A stretch of DNA of 64,000 bases. Source: Aurantiacibacter zhengii. GTDB lineage: Bacteria > Pseudomonadota > Alphaproteobacteria > Sphingomonadales > Sphingomonadaceae. Under the pieces are notes generated by a model. It made no database searches. It was not told where the DNA came from and saw nothing but the letters and a program-made list of their open reading frames with translations. This document shows, piece by piece, positions 27,372 to 38,491 of the stretch. Positions within the stretch are counted from its first letter, which is position 1, and the number at the start of each line of letters is the position of its first letter. The translations under genes were made by a program, and so were the position numbers. The stretch lies in contig NZ_QXFL01000002.1 of NCBI RefSeq assembly GCF_003584125.1, forward strand, positions 434,001 through 498,000, written 5' to 3'.

Positions 27372-28329
27372 CGGACAGCCTTCCGGCGCGCCGCAGCGCA
27401 TCCTCCACGATCATCTCGCACAGCTCGGGATATTCGATGCCGCAATAGCGCGCCTGCTCGGGCACCAGGCTGAGCGGCGTCATGCCCGGCTGGGTGTTGG
27501 TCTCCAGCAGGAAGAGCCCGTCCTCGCCGCGTTCATCATCCCAGCGAAAATCCGAGCGGGAAACACCCCTGCATCCCAGACGCCGATGGGCCTGCATGGC
27601 GTATTCGAGGCACAATCGCTCGATCTCCGGCGGCAACTGCGCGGGAAAAATATGTTCGGTGCGGCCCTCGGTGTACTTGTTCTCGTAATCGTAGAAGCCG
27701 CTGGCGACGATCAGTTCGGTCACTCCGAGCGCCCGCGTGCCGGTGGGCGTGTCGATCACGGCAGTGGTGAGTTCGCGCCCACGAATGAACGGTTCCGCCA
27801 GCAGAGAACGGAAATCCTGCCACGGCCCCTTCGCATCGCGGCTGATGGGATTGCCGCAGTTGCTGTCGTCTGTAACGATGGCAACGCCCACGGAAGAGCC
27901 TTCGTTGACGGGCTTCAGCACGTAAGGCCGGGCGATGGGATCGCCCTCGTAAAGTTCCTCCGAACGCACAACACGCCCGCCGGGCATGGGAATGCCGTGC
28001 GGCACAAGCGCGTGCTTGGTCAGTTCCTTGTCGATTGCGATGACGGAGGTAGCGAGGCCTGCATGGGTATAGGGAATGCCCATAAGGTCGAGCATGCCCT
28101 GTACTGTCCCGTCTTCACCGGGCGCACCGTGAAGCGCATTGAAAACCACGTCCGGAGTCGCTTCGGCAATTTTCACGGCAACATCGCGGCCCATGTCGAG
28201 GCGGGTGACGCGGTGACCCCTGCCTTCCAGCGCATCGGCCACGCCCTTGCCGGACATCAGCGACACATCGCGCTCGTTCGCCCAGCCGCCCATCAAGACG
28301 AGCACATGAAGATCGGCAGGTAGGGTCAT
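27358..28329 (-). CDS. ddl: D-alanine--D-alanine ligase
   Basis: Joins two D-alanines for the peptidoglycan stem peptide. The 323 residues form an ATP-grasp enzyme: LMGGWANERDVSLMSG near the start, LKPVNEGSSVGVAIV for the ATP-binding strand, and LLETNTQPGMTPLSL for the metal-binding C-terminus. The family usually has GGxSxE at the N-terminus; here it reads GGWANERDVS, a variant common in alphaproteobacteria. ATG at 28329 overlaps the murB stop by 4 nt. Confidence 0.96.
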   Translation of the reverse strand: MTLPADLHVLVLMGGWANERDVSLMSGKGVADALEGRGHRVTRLDMGRDVAVKIAEATPDVVFNALHGAPGEDGTVQGMLDLMGIPYTHAGLATSVIAIDKELTKHALVPHGIPMPGGRVVRSEELYEGDPIARPYVLKPVNEGSSVGVAIVTDDSNCGNPISRDAKGPWQDFRSLLAEPFIRGRELTTAVIDTPTGTRALGVTELIVASGFYDYENKYTEGRTEHIFPAQLPPEIERLCLEYAMQAHRRLGCRGVSRSDFRWDDERGEDGLFLLETNTQPGMTPLSLVPEQARYCGIEYPELCEMIVEDALRRAGRLSDGAD

Positions 28330-29291
28330 GGTCGTCCCACCCGCTTGATTTCCCATTCCAGCGTCACGCCGGTCTTCTCGGCCACGCGGCGGCGCACCTC
28401 CTCGCCCAGCCCCTCGATATCGGCGCTGGTGGCCTCACCGGTGTTGATGAGGAAATTGGTGTGCTTCTCGCTGACCTGAGCCCCGCCCACGGTCAGCCCT
28501 CGGCAGCCCGCCTCGTCCACCAGTTTCCAGGCACTGGTACCTTGGGGGTTCTTGAAGGTGGAGCCGCCGGTCTTCGTGCGCAGCGGCTGCGAGTTCTCGC
28601 GCTCGTCCGCGATGCGGTCCATCTCCGCGCCGATTTCCTCCGGATCGCCCGGTACGCCCTTGAACCGCGCGGCAACCACGATGGCGCCATCGGGCAGGCG
28701 CGAGTGGCGGTAGGAATATTCCAGATCCTGCACCGGCAGGGTGACGAGATCGCCGCCCGGCAGCACCACGTCGCAATCGACCAGGATATCGGCCACCTCG
28801 CGCCCGTAGGCCCCGCCGTTCATGCGCACGAAGCCGCCCACGGTGCCGGGAATGCCGCGCAGGAACTCAAGGCCCGCAATGCCAGCATCGCGTGCGGTGG
28901 AGGCGACGAGGATGCCCGGCGCACCGCCGCCACATTCCACCACGCACTCGCGCTTCACCTCCACGCTGGAAAACGGCTTGCCCAGCCGCACCACCACACC
29001 CGGCACCCCGCCATCGCGGATGATCAGGTTGGAGCCCAGGCCCAGCGCCATCACCGGCGTCTGTGGCTCCAGCTTGCCGAGGAAATTCACGAGGTCATCG
29101 AGGTCGGCGGGCTCGAACAGCCAGTCCGCCGTGCCGCCGCTCTTGAACCAGACCAGCTTGGCAAGCGGCGCGTCGCGTTTGAGGTCGCCCTTCACGCGGG
29201 TGGGCACGATGCCGTCGGGTCCGGGAGCCTCGTCGGCACCCGGCGCTTCCGTGCTGTGCATCTGTTCGCCCGGTTGCATCATGTTCGTCAT
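28326..29291 (-). CDS. murB: UDP-N-acetylenolpyruvoylglucosamine reductase
   Basis: FAD enzyme that reduces the enolpyruvyl group to give UDP-MurNAc. The 321 residues have the FAD-binding segments [13 protein letters not shown] and [18 protein letters not shown], and the catalytic GGSTFKNP in the C-terminal half. It is the type II form lacking the extra loop of the E. coli enzyme. The ATG at 29291 overlaps the murC stop by 4 nt. An acidic 30-residue N-terminal extension precedes the FAD domain. Confidence 0.96.
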   Translation of the reverse strand: MTNMMQPGEQMHSTEAPGADEAPGPDGIVPTRVKGDLKRDAPLAKLVWFKSGGTADWLFEPADLDDLVNFLGKLEPQTPVMALGLGSNLIIRDGGVPGVVVRLGKPFSSVEVKRECVVECGGGAPGILVASTARDAGIAGLEFLRGIPGTVGGFVRMNGGAYGREVADILVDCDVVLPGGDLVTLPVQDLEYSYRHSRLPDGAIVVAARFKGVPGDPEEIGAEMDRIADERENSQPLRTKTGGSTFKNPQGTSAWKLVDEAGCRGLTVGGAQVSEKHTNFLINTGEATSADIEGLGEEVRRRVAEKTGVTLEWEIKRVGRP

Positions 29292-30709
29292 GCGCCCTCC
29301 GTGGCGCGAATTCGGTTTACATCGTCGGCAAGCCCTGCCGCCCACCTGGTGATATCGCCCGCGCCCATGCAGACCAGCAGGTCGCCGGCCTGAAGCTCAC
29401 CCGCCAGCTGCCGCGCGAGTTCGTCGTATCCTTCGACGGCCTGCGCGTGGCGATGGCCGCGTGCCTTCAGCCCGGATACCAGCGCGTGTTCGTCCACCCC
29501 GGCGATCGGATCTTCCCCGGCGGAATAGACCGGGGCGGCGTAGACGAGGTCTGCATCCCCGAACGCGCCCTGGAAATCCTCCAGCAGGTCACGCAGGCGC
29601 GTATAGCGGTGCGGCTGCACCACGGCGACCACCCGTCCACTCGCCGCGTCGCGCGCAGCGGACAGGACAGCGCGAATTTCAACGGGATGGTGGGCATAAT
29701 CGTCGATGACCCGCACATCGGGATTAATCGTGCCGACATGGCTGAACCGCCGACGAACCCCGCCAAAGCGCGAGAAACCTGCCCGGATGGCATCCGGCGT
29801 GCAGCCCATTTCCAGTGCCACGGCAATCGCGGCGCAGGCGTTCTGCACGTTGTGACGGCCCGGCATCGGCAGTTCGATACTCTCGATCCGCGTTTCGTTG
29901 CCATCGCGGTCCGTCTGCACCGCATCGAACCGCGTGGAACCGCCCACCGGCTCGACATTTTCTGCGCGCACGTCGGCGTGCGGGCTAAAGCCGTAGGTTA
30001 TAACCCTCCGATCGCGCACCTTGGCAATCACGTTGCGCACCTCGTCATGGTCGAGGCACAGCACCGCCGCGCCGTAGAACGGCACGTTTTCGATGAACTG
30101 GACGAAGGCATCCTTCACCGCATCGAAACTGCCGTAGTGGTCGAGGTGTTCAGGATCGATATTGGTGACTACGGCGATGGTGCCATCAAGGCGCAGAAAA
30201 CTGCCGTCGCTCTCATCGGCCTCCACCACCATCCATTCGCTGTCGCCCAGCCGCGCGTTGGAACCGTAGCTTTCGATGATGCCGCCGTTGATGACGGTGG
30301 GATCGACACCACCTGCATCCAGCAGCGCTGCAACCATGCTGGTGGTGGTCGTCTTGCCGTGCGTGCCCGCTACCGCCACGGTCTTTTTCAGACGCATCAG
30401 TTCGGCCAGCATCTCGGCGCGGCGCACCACCGGAATGCGTTTTTCCAGCGCGGCCGCGACTTCGGGATTGGTGCGCTTTACCGCAGTGGACGTAACCACC
30501 ACGGCAGCGTCACCGATGTTGGTCGCATCGTGACCGATAAAAACCTCGATCCCGCCATCCCGCAGCGCCTTCACCCGCGCGCTTTCGGCAAGGTCGGAGC
30601 CCTGCACGGTGTAGCCAAGGTTCGCCATGACCTCGGCGATGCCGGACATGCCGATCCCGCCGATGCCGACGAAGTGGATCGTGCCGATATCGGTGCCGAC
30701 GCCTTTCAT
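29288..30709 (-). CDS. murC: UDP-N-acetylmuramate--L-alanine ligase
   Basis: Adds the first amino acid of the stem peptide. The 473 residues begin with [18 protein letters not shown] and carry the Mur ligase P-loop [11 protein letters not shown], the substrate loop [10 protein letters not shown] and [11 protein letters not shown] of the C-terminal domain. All three Mur domains are complete. Start overlaps the murG stop by 4 nt. Confidence 0.97.
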   Translation of the reverse strand: MKGVGTDIGTIHFVGIGGIGMSGIAEVMANLGYTVQGSDLAESARVKALRDGGIEVFIGHDATNIGDAAVVVTSTAVKRTNPEVAAALEKRIPVVRRAEMLAELMRLKKTVAVAGTHGKTTTTSMVAALLDAGGVDPTVINGGIIESYGSNARLGDSEWMVVEADESDGSFLRLDGTIAVVTNIDPEHLDHYGSFDAVKDAFVQFIENVPFYGAAVLCLDHDEVRNVIAKVRDRRVITYGFSPHADVRAENVEPVGGSTRFDAVQTDRDGNETRIESIELPMPGRHNVQNACAAIAVALEMGCTPDAIRAGFSRFGGVRRRFSHVGTINPDVRVIDDYAHHPVEIRAVLSAARDAASGRVVAVVQPHRYTRLRDLLEDFQGAFGDADLVYAAPVYSAGEDPIAGVDEHALVSGLKARGHRHAQAVEGYDELARQLAGELQAGDLLVCMGAGDITRWAAGLADDVNRIRATEGA

Positions 30710-31899
30710 TGCGCGCTATCCCGCGTGGCGCCGTTGGTGGCGGCTTCCTGCGAGGCGCCGCGCGCATTGTTCTCGCCCACGCGGATCACGTCCATCATGT
30801 CTGCCCCGCCGAAGCTTTCTACAAGGTCGGCAAGATCGCTGGCGGCATCGGGCCTGCCGCAATTCCACGCGGCGTGCGCTGCGTTCGCCAGCGTTTCGGG
30901 ACGATGGGCCATGGCGTTGATCTGCTTGGCCAGTTCCTTGGCCGTAAATCCCGCCTGGCGGATGGACCGCGCGCCGCCCGCTTTCACCACCTCGCGGGTG
31001 TTTGCCGCCTGGTGATCGTCCGTCGCGATAGGCAACGGCACCAGGATGGCCGGGCGACCGACCGCGGTCAGCTCGGCAATCGTGGAAGCACCAGCGCGCC
31101 CGATGAACAGATGCGCGTCGGCAAGGCGCGCGGACATGTCCTCGAAATAGGTGCCGAGGGCCGCCGGAATGTCGTGCTTCGCATACCGCGCGCGGACAGC
31201 GTCGAGGTCTTCGGGGCGGCACTGCTGGGTGACCTGCAAGCGGTTGCGCAGGGCAGGCGGCAGCATGGACAGGCCATCGGGGACCACTTCGGACAGCACC
31301 CGTGCGCCCTGACTGCCGCCGGTCACCAGAACGCGGAAAATGCCATCTTCGGTGAACGGGGGAAACTCCTCGTCACGCAGGGCCAGCACGGCGGGACGCA
31401 CAGGATTGCCGACGAGGTGCGACTTCTTCTCGTACTTCGGCTTCAGCCGATCCACGTCGGGATAGGCCAGCGCGATAGCATCCACCCGCCCGGCCATCAG
31501 GCGGTTGACCCGGCCCAGTACGGCGTTCTGTTCGTGGATCACGGTGGGAATGTCGGCGCCCTGCGCGCCAAGCAAGGCCGGCAGCGCGGGGTAACCGCCA
31601 AAGCCCACCACCGCGGTGGGCTGGAACGTTTCGTATAGCCGCTGCGACATGGCGCGGCCGTCCATCACCGCCTTGATCGCGGCGGGCCAGCGCAGCGGGT
31701 TCTTGCCGAAACGACCAGCGGGCAGAACGTGCGCAGTCAGGAAATCGGGCTTGCCGGGAATGGCCTTGCCGCGCTCGTCCGTGATCAGCGCAACATGATG
31801 GCCGCGCCGCTCCAGTTCATGTGCAAGCGCGAACGCAGGCGTCAGGTGGCCGCCGGTGCCGCCTGCCGCCAGAACGAAATGGCGCGAAGAGCTGGTCAT
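30706..31899 (-). CDS. murG: Undecaprenyldiphospho-muramoylpentapeptide beta-N-acetylglucosaminyltransferase
   Basis: Peripheral membrane enzyme that adds GlcNAc to lipid I, making lipid II. The 397 residues contain the two G loops, [16 protein letters not shown] at the N-terminus and [16 protein letters not shown] mid-protein. The UDP-GlcNAc segment [20 protein letters not shown] is also clear. It has a longer C-terminus than E. coli MurG (355 residues), ending in a polar Asn/Ala-rich tail of about 30 residues. Overlaps ftsW by 4 nt. Confidence 0.97.
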   Translation of the reverse strand: MTSSSRHFVLAAGGTGGHLTPAFALAHELERRGHHVALITDERGKAIPGKPDFLTAHVLPAGRFGKNPLRWPAAIKAVMDGRAMSQRLYETFQPTAVVGFGGYPALPALLGAQGADIPTVIHEQNAVLGRVNRLMAGRVDAIALAYPDVDRLKPKYEKKSHLVGNPVRPAVLALRDEEFPPFTEDGIFRVLVTGGSQGARVLSEVVPDGLSMLPPALRNRLQVTQQCRPEDLDAVRARYAKHDIPAALGTYFEDMSARLADAHLFIGRAGASTIAELTAVGRPAILVPLPIATDDHQAANTREVVKAGGARSIRQAGFTAKELAKQINAMAHRPETLANAAHAAWNCGRPDAASDLADLVESFGGADMMDVIRVGENNARGASQEAATNGATRDSAQ

Positions 31900-33122
31900 C
31901 TGTCGTCCTCCTTCTCCAATGCGTCACGCATGTCGAAAGGTTCCCGCACCAGGAACGGGTTGCGCCGCGTTACCGCCAGCAGCAGTCCAATCGTGAAACA
32001 CTGGGCTATTGTCGACGATCCGCCGTAGCTCACCAAGGGCAGGGTCATGCCCTTGCTGGGGAAAAGCTGCAGGTTGACGAGAATATTGATGAACGCCTGC
32101 CCGCCGAAGAGCGCGATCAGCCCGCTGGCAGCCAGGATGATGAACAGCCGATCTTCGTCCACCAGCCGGATCAGCACCCGCAGGATGATGGCGAGGTAGA
32201 GGACCACGATGATGGCGCACACGATCAGGCCCAGCTCCTCTCCGATAACGGAGAAGATATAGTCGGTGTGCGCTTCGGGCAGGCGCATCTTGTTCTCGCC
32301 CAGCCAGAAGCCGCTGCCGGTCCATCCGCCACCGGTCAGCGTGCGGTTGGCAAGGTCCACGTGGTCGTAGGCAGCGGGCCCGCCAAAGAAGGAATCGATG
32401 CGGTTGCGGGCGTTGTCGTAGGTGAGATAGGCCAGCAGCAGGGACGCAATGCCTCCGCCCGCCAGCATGCCGATACGCTGCAGGGGCAGGCCCGCCACCA
32501 TGACCATGACCAGCCATGCGCCCGCAAAAAGGATGGCTGCGCCAAGGTTCGGCTGCATCATCAGCAGCGCCACTATCAGGCCGACCAGCGCGCCCGATAT
32601 GCCGATAACGGGCAGCTTGGGATCGCGCAGCTGCCAAGACAGTATCCAGGCGAAGGTGATGGCGAAGGCGGGTTTCAGGAACTCGCTGGGCTGCACACCG
32701 ATACCAAAGCGAATCCAGCGCTTTGCGCCGTTCACTTCGTACCCCACGAAAGGCACCAGGAACAGCAGCAGCAGCATGGCCCCTGCCATCAGGATCGTGC
32801 CCTGCCTCAGCATTTCGCGCGGCACCAGCGACGTTCCTACCAGCACCATCAGCCCCAGTATCTGCCAGCGCACGTGGGCCCAGAAGAAGTAGAGATCGGG
32901 AAGGGTTTCCTCGGCGGTGGACAGGCGATGCGCGCTGGCCGGCGATGCCGCCGCCACGGCCAGCGTGCCCACGGCCATCAGCAGCAGCACGAAGCCCAGC
33001 AGCCAGCGGTCGATCTCGCGCCACCAGATGCGCAATTCGCGCTTGCGGTCCCTCGGCATGCGGGGGCTGAGCTTTTCGCTGCGGTTGCCGCCGCGCGGAA
33101 TATAGATGGGCTGCGCGCTCAT
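31896..33122 (-). CDS. ftsW: Peptidoglycan glycosyltransferase FtsW
   Basis: SEDS-family polymerase that works with FtsI at the septum. The 408 residues give about ten helices after a basic cytoplasmic N-terminus. Diagnostic loops are GVQPSEFLKPAF, PEAHTDYIFSVIGEELG (with the catalytic-site Glu/Asp region) and the final LPLVSYGGSS. The ATG at 33122 overlaps the murD stop by 4 nt; upstream in-frame sequence was excluded because it is out of the family's range. Confidence 0.96.
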   Translation of the reverse strand: MSAQPIYIPRGGNRSEKLSPRMPRDRKRELRIWWREIDRWLLGFVLLLMAVGTLAVAAASPASAHRLSTAEETLPDLYFFWAHVRWQILGLMVLVGTSLVPREMLRQGTILMAGAMLLLLFLVPFVGYEVNGAKRWIRFGIGVQPSEFLKPAFAITFAWILSWQLRDPKLPVIGISGALVGLIVALLMMQPNLGAAILFAGAWLVMVMVAGLPLQRIGMLAGGGIASLLLAYLTYDNARNRIDSFFGGPAAYDHVDLANRTLTGGGWTGSGFWLGENKMRLPEAHTDYIFSVIGEELGLIVCAIIVVLYLAIILRVLIRLVDEDRLFIILAASGLIALFGGQAFINILVNLQLFPSKGMTLPLVSYGGSSTIAQCFTIGLLLAVTRRNPFLVREPFDMRDALEKEDDR

Positions 33123-34480
33123 GCCGCAGACCTTGAATCGAAGCCGCATTCAACGGGCGTCGCATCGCAGCCGATACTGGCAGCCAGTTCGCGGAAACTG
33201 TCGCCGCGCGCTTCGTAATCTCGGAACTGGTCGAAACTGGCGCAGGCTGGGCTGAACAGGATCACGTCGCCCTGCGTCGCCGCGGCAATGCTGCGCGACA
33301 CCGCCTCCGCCAGCAGTTCGCACCGCTCCACCGGCATGTGCGGCGCCAGCAGGTCGGCAAACATCGGGCCGGCCTCGCCGATCGTATAGGCGCAGGCGAC
33401 ATTGCCGAAATGCGGTGCGCAGTCGTTGAGGTTGTCTTCCTTGGCCAGCCCGCCGCAGATCCAGTGGACGCGCGGCCGCCCGGCTTCGCGCGGATAGGCA
33501 GCCAGCGCTGGCGCGGTGGAGGCGGGATTGGTCGCCTTGGAATCGTTGATGAACAACACGCCGCCCGCACTGCCCATGCGCTCCATCCGGTGCGGCAATC
33601 CGGCAAAACTGGCGAGGCCGGCCAGCACCTGGTCACGCGACAGACCAAGTTGCTGGGTCAGGGCGGCGGCGATCGCGGCGTTCTGGAGGTTGTGGGGACC
33701 TTGCAGGCTGGGCCAGTCTTTCTGAAACGGCTCCCACGCCCAGGCATCCACGCACATGGCACGCCCATCGGGACGGCGGGCAGCCTCGGCCTGCTGGATG
33801 GCGCTGGTGGGCGCATCGGCGCATCCGAACACGGCGAATTGCCCCGCGCCCTGCATCGTGAACAGCCGCCCCTTGGCAAAGGCATAGGCGGCAAAGTCAT
33901 CATACCGGTCGAGATGATCGGGCGTGATGTTGATGAGCGCCGCCACTTCGCACGCCAGCGAGCGCGTCAGGTCGATCTGGTAGCTCGAAAGCTCGAATAC
34001 GTAGACGCCGCCCTCTGCCACAGGATCGCGACCCAGCACGGGCAGGCCGATATTGCCGCCCAGGAGGGCAGGTACGTCAGCCTCTCGCAGCAGATGATGC
34101 ACAAGGGCGGTGGTGGTCGACTTGCCGTTCGTCCCGGTTATTCCCACCACGCGGTGGGCGGGAAGTTCGGCCCGGGCGAGCGCGAACAGTTCGATGTCGC
34201 CGATGATTGGCACGCCCGCCGCGCGTGCGCGCTCTGCAATCGGGTGCGTGTTAAGCGGCACACCGGGCGAGACCACGATCCCGTCGAACCCCGTGAGGTC
34301 GATCTCGAGCGGATCGCCGATGTCGCAGCGACCGGCCAGCGCCTCGCGCGGTTCCTCGCGCCGGTCCCAGGCGGTCACGCGCGCTCCGCTGGCCAGCAGC
34401 GTTTCGACCGTGGCCATCCCGGACCTCGCGAGCCCGAGCACGCAGTAACTCTTGCCGGAAAAGACCTTGGCCGTGATCAC
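33119..34480 (-). CDS. murD: UDP-N-acetylmuramoylalanine--D-glutamate ligase
   Basis: Adds D-glutamate to UDP-MurNAc-L-Ala. The 453 residues hold the N-terminal Rossmann-like [16 protein letters not shown], the P-loop [12 protein letters not shown] (113-124), the substrate region GGNIGLPVL and NDSKATNP of the ATPase domain. The start is a GTG at 34480 that overlaps the mraY stop by 4 nt; the longer open frame upstream is antisense-like sequence over mraY in another frame and is not MurD. Confidence 0.96.
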   Translation of the reverse strand: MITAKVFSGKSYCVLGLARSGMATVETLLASGARVTAWDRREEPREALAGRCDIGDPLEIDLTGFDGIVVSPGVPLNTHPIAERARAAGVPIIGDIELFALARAELPAHRVVGITGTNGKSTTTALVHHLLREADVPALLGGNIGLPVLGRDPVAEGGVYVFELSSYQIDLTRSLACEVAALINITPDHLDRYDDFAAYAFAKGRLFTMQGAGQFAVFGCADAPTSAIQQAEAARRPDGRAMCVDAWAWEPFQKDWPSLQGPHNLQNAAIAAALTQQLGLSRDQVLAGLASFAGLPHRMERMGSAGGVLFINDSKATNPASTAPALAAYPREAGRPRVHWICGGLAKEDNLNDCAPHFGNVACAYTIGEAGPMFADLLAPHMPVERCELLAEAVSRSIAAATQGDVILFSPACASFDQFRDYEARGDSFRELAASIGCDATPVECGFDSRSAA

Positions 34481-35550
34481 CTGAGCTTCAACGTGGCGAG
34501 CCCGATGGTGGCAAGCACCAGAGCGATGATCCAGAAGCGGATCACCACCTTGCTCTCGCTCCAGCCGAGCTGTTCGAAATGATGGTGGATGGGAGCCATG
34601 CGGAATACCCGCCGGCCGGTGCGCTTGAACCAGAAGACCTGCACGATCACGGACACCGCTTCCAACACGAACAGCCCGCCGATGATGGCGAGCACGATCT
34701 CGTGGTGGCTGGCAACGGCAATGGCGCCCAGCGCGCCGCCCAGGGCCAGCGAGCCGGTATCGCCCATGAACACCGCGGCGGGCGGCGCATTGTACCACAG
34801 GAAAGCCAGGCCCGCCCCCATGATGGCGGTACACATGATCGCCAGTTCGCCTGCGGACAGCACGTGCGGGATGCCGAGATAGCCGGAGAAGTCGGCGCGG
34901 CCCACCAGATAACAGATCAGCGCGAAAGCGCCTGCCGCGATCACTACCGGCATGGTGGCAAGCCCATCCAGACCGTCCGTCAGGTTCACCGCGTTGCCCG
35001 CGCCCACGATCACCGTGGCGGCGAAGGGGTAGAAGAACCAGCCAAGCTCGAGCCCGGTATCGGAAACGAACGGCAGGTAGAGCGCGGTGGAACCGACTTC
35101 CTGCACGATGATCCAAGTGGCGATGCCTGCAACGATGAATTCGGCCAGCAGGCGAACCTTGCCGGGCACGCCCTTGTGACTGCGCTTGGACACCTTGTCG
35201 TAATCATCGAGGAAGCCGATCGCACCAAAACCCAGCGTTACCGCCAGGCAGGCCCACAGGAACGGGTTCGAAAGGTCCATCCACAGCAGCATCGAGATCG
35301 CCAGCGCAGTAAGGATCATCAGCCCGCCCATTGTGGGCGTGCCGACTTTCTTCTGGTGCGATTCCGGCCCATCGGCGCGGATCGGCTGACCCTTGCCCTG
35401 GCGTACGCGCAGCATGTTGATGAACTTCGGACCGATAAGCAGTCCGATAAAGAGTGCCGTCATCATGGCCGCGCCAGCCCGGAAGGTCTGATAGCGGACG
35501 AGGTTGAAGATCCCCTCGAAGTCCAGCATCTCTGCAAGAAAATAGAGCAT
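34477..35550 (-). CDS. mraY: Phospho-N-acetylmuramoyl-pentapeptide transferase
   Basis: Integral membrane enzyme that makes lipid I. The 357 residues fold into about ten helices. The catalytic loops are clear: [24 protein letters not shown] with the Asp-Asp pair, [13 protein letters not shown] with the metal-binding Asp, and the histidine motif [13 protein letters not shown] near the C-terminus. Length matches the family. It starts 11 nt after murF, one of the few junctions in the cluster without an overlap. Confidence 0.97.
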   Translation of the reverse strand: MLYFLAEMLDFEGIFNLVRYQTFRAGAAMMTALFIGLLIGPKFINMLRVRQGKGQPIRADGPESHQKKVGTPTMGGLMILTALAISMLLWMDLSNPFLWACLAVTLGFGAIGFLDDYDKVSKRSHKGVPGKVRLLAEFIVAGIATWIIVQEVGSTALYLPFVSDTGLELGWFFYPFAATVIVGAGNAVNLTDGLDGLATMPVVIAAGAFALICYLVGRADFSGYLGIPHVLSAGELAIMCTAIMGAGLAFLWYNAPPAAVFMGDTGSLALGGALGAIAVASHHEIVLAIIGGLFVLEAVSVIVQVFWFKRTGRRVFRMAPIHHHFEQLGWSESKVVIRFWIIALVLATIGLATLKLR

Positions 35551-35561
35551 GGGTACGCGCG

Positions 35562-37019
35562 TCAGCCTTCCCTGGCTGTGAAATGGTCCACGACGCGGGC
35601 CAGCCCTACCGAGTTGGAGCCCTTCACCAGCACGGCGTCCCCGCCAGCCAATCCGAATTCCTGCAAGGCAGCGATAGCCTCGCCCGCGTTATCGCAATGG
35701 GCAAAGGTTACGCCCTTGCCAAGCGTATTGGCAGCGTCTTTCCCCATTTCCCGCGCGAGGGACAGCATCTCGTCCCCCACCAGCACCGCGTGATCTACAC
35801 CGGCTTCCACGATAGGTTCGAGCAGTTGCGCGTGGAAAGCAGGTGCGAAATCACCCAGTTCTTTCATGCTCCCCAGCACCACCACCCGGCGGGTTGCGGG
35901 TGTCTGGCCAAGCTGTGCCAGCGTGGCGCGCATGGATGCGGGATTGGCGTTGTAGCTCTCGTCGATCAGCAGGGCATGGCCGCCCGGAACCTTTGCGCGC
36001 ACCCTTGCGCCGCGACCTTTCAGGCCGCCCATCTCGGCCAGCGCAAGGCCAGCCGAGCCCAGGTCTCCGCCTGCCGCGTACACCGCTGCCATCACGCACA
36101 GCGCGTTGTCGATCCAGTGTTCGCCCGGTTCCGCCACGGTGAAACACAGGCGCATGTCGTTCATCGCCGCCGTGACCAGCGAACCGCCAGAACCATCGGG
36201 AACGGCATCGAGCAGGCGCAGGTCGGCGTGGGCGCTGCGTCCGAAAGCGATGATCTTCACGCCCTTGGCCTTTGCCGCGGCACGAAGCTGTTCGAACTGT
36301 TCGACATCGGCGGGGATTACCGCCGTGCCGCCCTTTTGCAGCCCTTCGAAGATTTCCGACTTGGCGGCGGCGATCCCCTCCATCGAACCCAGGTTCTCTA
36401 TATGTGCGGGTGCGATCGTGGTGATGACGGCCACGTGCGGGCGAACCTGCGCGGTCAGTCCGGAAATCTCGCCTGCGTGGTTCATACCCATCTCGAACAC
36501 GCCATAACGCGTGCGCGGCGGCATGCGCGACAGGCTGAGCGGTACGCCGACGTGGTTGTTGTAGCTGCGCACGGAGCGATGGGCAGCACCGCGGCTGGTG
36601 CGTTCCAGCGCGGTAAAGATCGCTTCCTTCACGCCGGTCTTGCCGACAGAGCCGGTAACGCCGACGATCTTTGCGGCGGCCCTGTCACGCGCAGCCCCGG
36701 CCAAGGCTTCCAGGGCCTTCCCCGTGTCTGCGACGCGCACGTGCGGATAGTCCACTTCGCGGTCGACCAGCGCGGCTGCGGCGCCGTTTGCGAAAGCTGC
36801 ATCGAGGAAGCGATGGCCGTCCATGGCCTCCCCCTTCAGCGCGACGAACAGGTCTCCGCCGCGCACGTCGCGGCTGTCCATCTCGACGCCGCTAACCTGA
36901 AATTCACCATAAGCGGTCCCGCCAGTAGCGGCAGCGATCTCGGCAGAAGTCCACAGCGCAAGGCGCGCCGTGTCGGACTGGGGACGCGGCCATCGCAGCG
37001 GAGCGAGCGCGGCGCTCAT
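35562..37019 (-). CDS. murF: UDP-N-acetylmuramoyl-tripeptide--D-alanyl-D-alanine ligase
   Basis: Adds D-Ala-D-Ala to complete the pentapeptide. The 485 residues contain the P-loop [13 protein letters not shown] (120-132), the segment HNHVGVPL-like [30 protein letters not shown] and [13 protein letters not shown] of the C-terminal domain. These are all typical of MurF. The ATG at 37019 overlaps the murE stop by 4 nt. Confidence 0.97.
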   Translation of the reverse strand: MSAALAPLRWPRPQSDTARLALWTSAEIAAATGGTAYGEFQVSGVEMDSRDVRGGDLFVALKGEAMDGHRFLDAAFANGAAAALVDREVDYPHVRVADTGKALEALAGAARDRAAAKIVGVTGSVGKTGVKEAIFTALERTSRGAAHRSVRSYNNHVGVPLSLSRMPPRTRYGVFEMGMNHAGEISGLTAQVRPHVAVITTIAPAHIENLGSMEGIAAAKSEIFEGLQKGGTAVIPADVEQFEQLRAAAKAKGVKIIAFGRSAHADLRLLDAVPDGSGGSLVTAAMNDMRLCFTVAEPGEHWIDNALCVMAAVYAAGGDLGSAGLALAEMGGLKGRGARVRAKVPGGHALLIDESYNANPASMRATLAQLGQTPATRRVVVLGSMKELGDFAPAFHAQLLEPIVEAGVDHAVLVGDEMLSLAREMGKDAANTLGKGVTFAHCDNAGEAIAALQEFGLAGGDAVLVKGSNSVGLARVVDHFTAREG

Positions 37020-38491
37020 CGTGCGCTGCCCTTGGCCATCTGCGCCGCGCACTCGCGTGCGACCGTCACGTCGTCGAAGGGCAATACCCGCATGTTTTCT
37101 CCCGATCCCACGATCTGTCCCTGTTCGTGTCCCTTGCCCGCGACCAGCACGATATCGTCCTTGCCGGCCTCTTCGATGGCAGCGGCGATGGCATCGCGCC
37201 GCCCGCCGATGTTTCGTGCTGCATTGCCTGCGCCCTGCATCACCTGTTCGCGGATGCTCGCGGCATCTTCGCCGCGCGGATTATCGTCGGTGACGATCAC
37301 CAGCTCGCTGCCCGCCGCAGCGGCCTCACCCATCGGCGCGCGCTTGCCGGTGTCGCGGTCCCCGCCCGCGCCGAACACTGTGATGAGGCGACCGTTCACG
37401 TGTGGGCGCAATGCAGCAATCGCGGCGGCAAGGGCATCCGGCGTGTGGGCGTAATCCACATAAACCGGCGCGCCGCGCGCAGAAATCACTGCCCGCTCAA
37501 GTCGGCCACGAACAGGCTGGAGGCGAGAGACCGCGTCGAACACCTGCGCCGGCGCGGTTCCCGTGGCGAGAACCAGCCCGGCAGAAACCAGCGCATTGGC
37601 GACCTGGTAGGCACCGATCAGCGGCAGGCGGATGGCATGGGCACGGCCGGCGTGGACGAATTTCAGTTCCTGACCCAGCGGGCTGGGCGTGCGGGCGATT
37701 AGGTTAATATCTTTACCTTTTTCACCAACCGTAAAGGTACGCAGGCCGCGCTCTTTCGCGAGGTCGATAACGCGCTGCGACCATTCGTCATCGGCCCAGA
37801 CGACTGCCGTACCTCCGTCATCGACGACTTCGGAAAACAGGCGCATCTTGGCCGCGAAATAGTCCTCCATGTCCTTGTGGTAATCAAGGTGATCGCGGCT
37901 GAGATTGGTGAACGCCCCGGCGTGAACCGGCAGCCCCTCGTTGCGGTATTGCGAAAGACCGTGGCTCGATGCCTCGTAGGCCACGTGCGTCACGCCTTCG
38001 CGGGCAAGCCCGGTCATGTTGGAGAGAAACGTGACGATGTCGGGTGTGGTCAGCCCTGTCGACACGCTTTCGTCTGGGGTGGTCACGCCCAATGTGCCGA
38101 TACTGGCGGCGCGCTCCCCGCACATGCGCCAGATCTGGCGCGTCATTTCCACGCAGGACGTCTTGCCGTTGGTTCCGGTTACCGCGACCACGGTGGAAGG
38201 CGTTGGCCGGAAATAGAGCGCGGCGGCGCGGGCGAAGGCGCGGCGCGGATTTTCGTCCGCCAGGTGCAGCGCGCCCTCCACTGTCGCTTCGGGCCGGGCC
38301 ACCACGGCGACCGCACCGCCGGCGATTGCGGCGACAATGTAATCCTCCCCGTTCACCGCAGAGCCCTGGAACGCGCCGAAGACATTGCCGGGCGCAACCT
38401 TGCGATGGTCTATGGCGAAGCCGGTGACAGTGGTTTCACCTGCCCCTCCGGCATCGATGCCAAGCTGGCTGGCAATTTCGGAAAGGCGCAT
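37016..38491 (-). CDS. murE: UDP-N-acetylmuramoyl-tripeptide synthetase (meso-diaminopimelate type)
   Basis: Adds the third stem-peptide residue. The 491 residues have the P-loop VTGTNGKTSCVEM (105-117), EASSHGLSQYR and YAHTPDALAAAI. The DDNPRGED motif in the C-terminal domain contains the DNPR signature that selects meso-diaminopimelate rather than lysine, so the wall should be of the Gram-negative mDAP type. The ATG shares one base with the ftsI stop (TGATG). Confidence 0.97.
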   Translation of the reverse strand: MRLSEIASQLGIDAGGAGETTVTGFAIDHRKVAPGNVFGAFQGSAVNGEDYIVAAIAGGAVAVVARPEATVEGALHLADENPRRAFARAAALYFRPTPSTVVAVTGTNGKTSCVEMTRQIWRMCGERAASIGTLGVTTPDESVSTGLTTPDIVTFLSNMTGLAREGVTHVAYEASSHGLSQYRNEGLPVHAGAFTNLSRDHLDYHKDMEDYFAAKMRLFSEVVDDGGTAVVWADDEWSQRVIDLAKERGLRTFTVGEKGKDINLIARTPSPLGQELKFVHAGRAHAIRLPLIGAYQVANALVSAGLVLATGTAPAQVFDAVSRLQPVRGRLERAVISARGAPVYVDYAHTPDALAAAIAALRPHVNGRLITVFGAGGDRDTGKRAPMGEAAAAGSELVIVTDDNPRGEDAASIREQVMQGAGNAARNIGGRRDAIAAAIEEAGKDDIVLVAGKGHEQGQIVGSGENMRVLPFDDVTVARECAAQMAKGSAR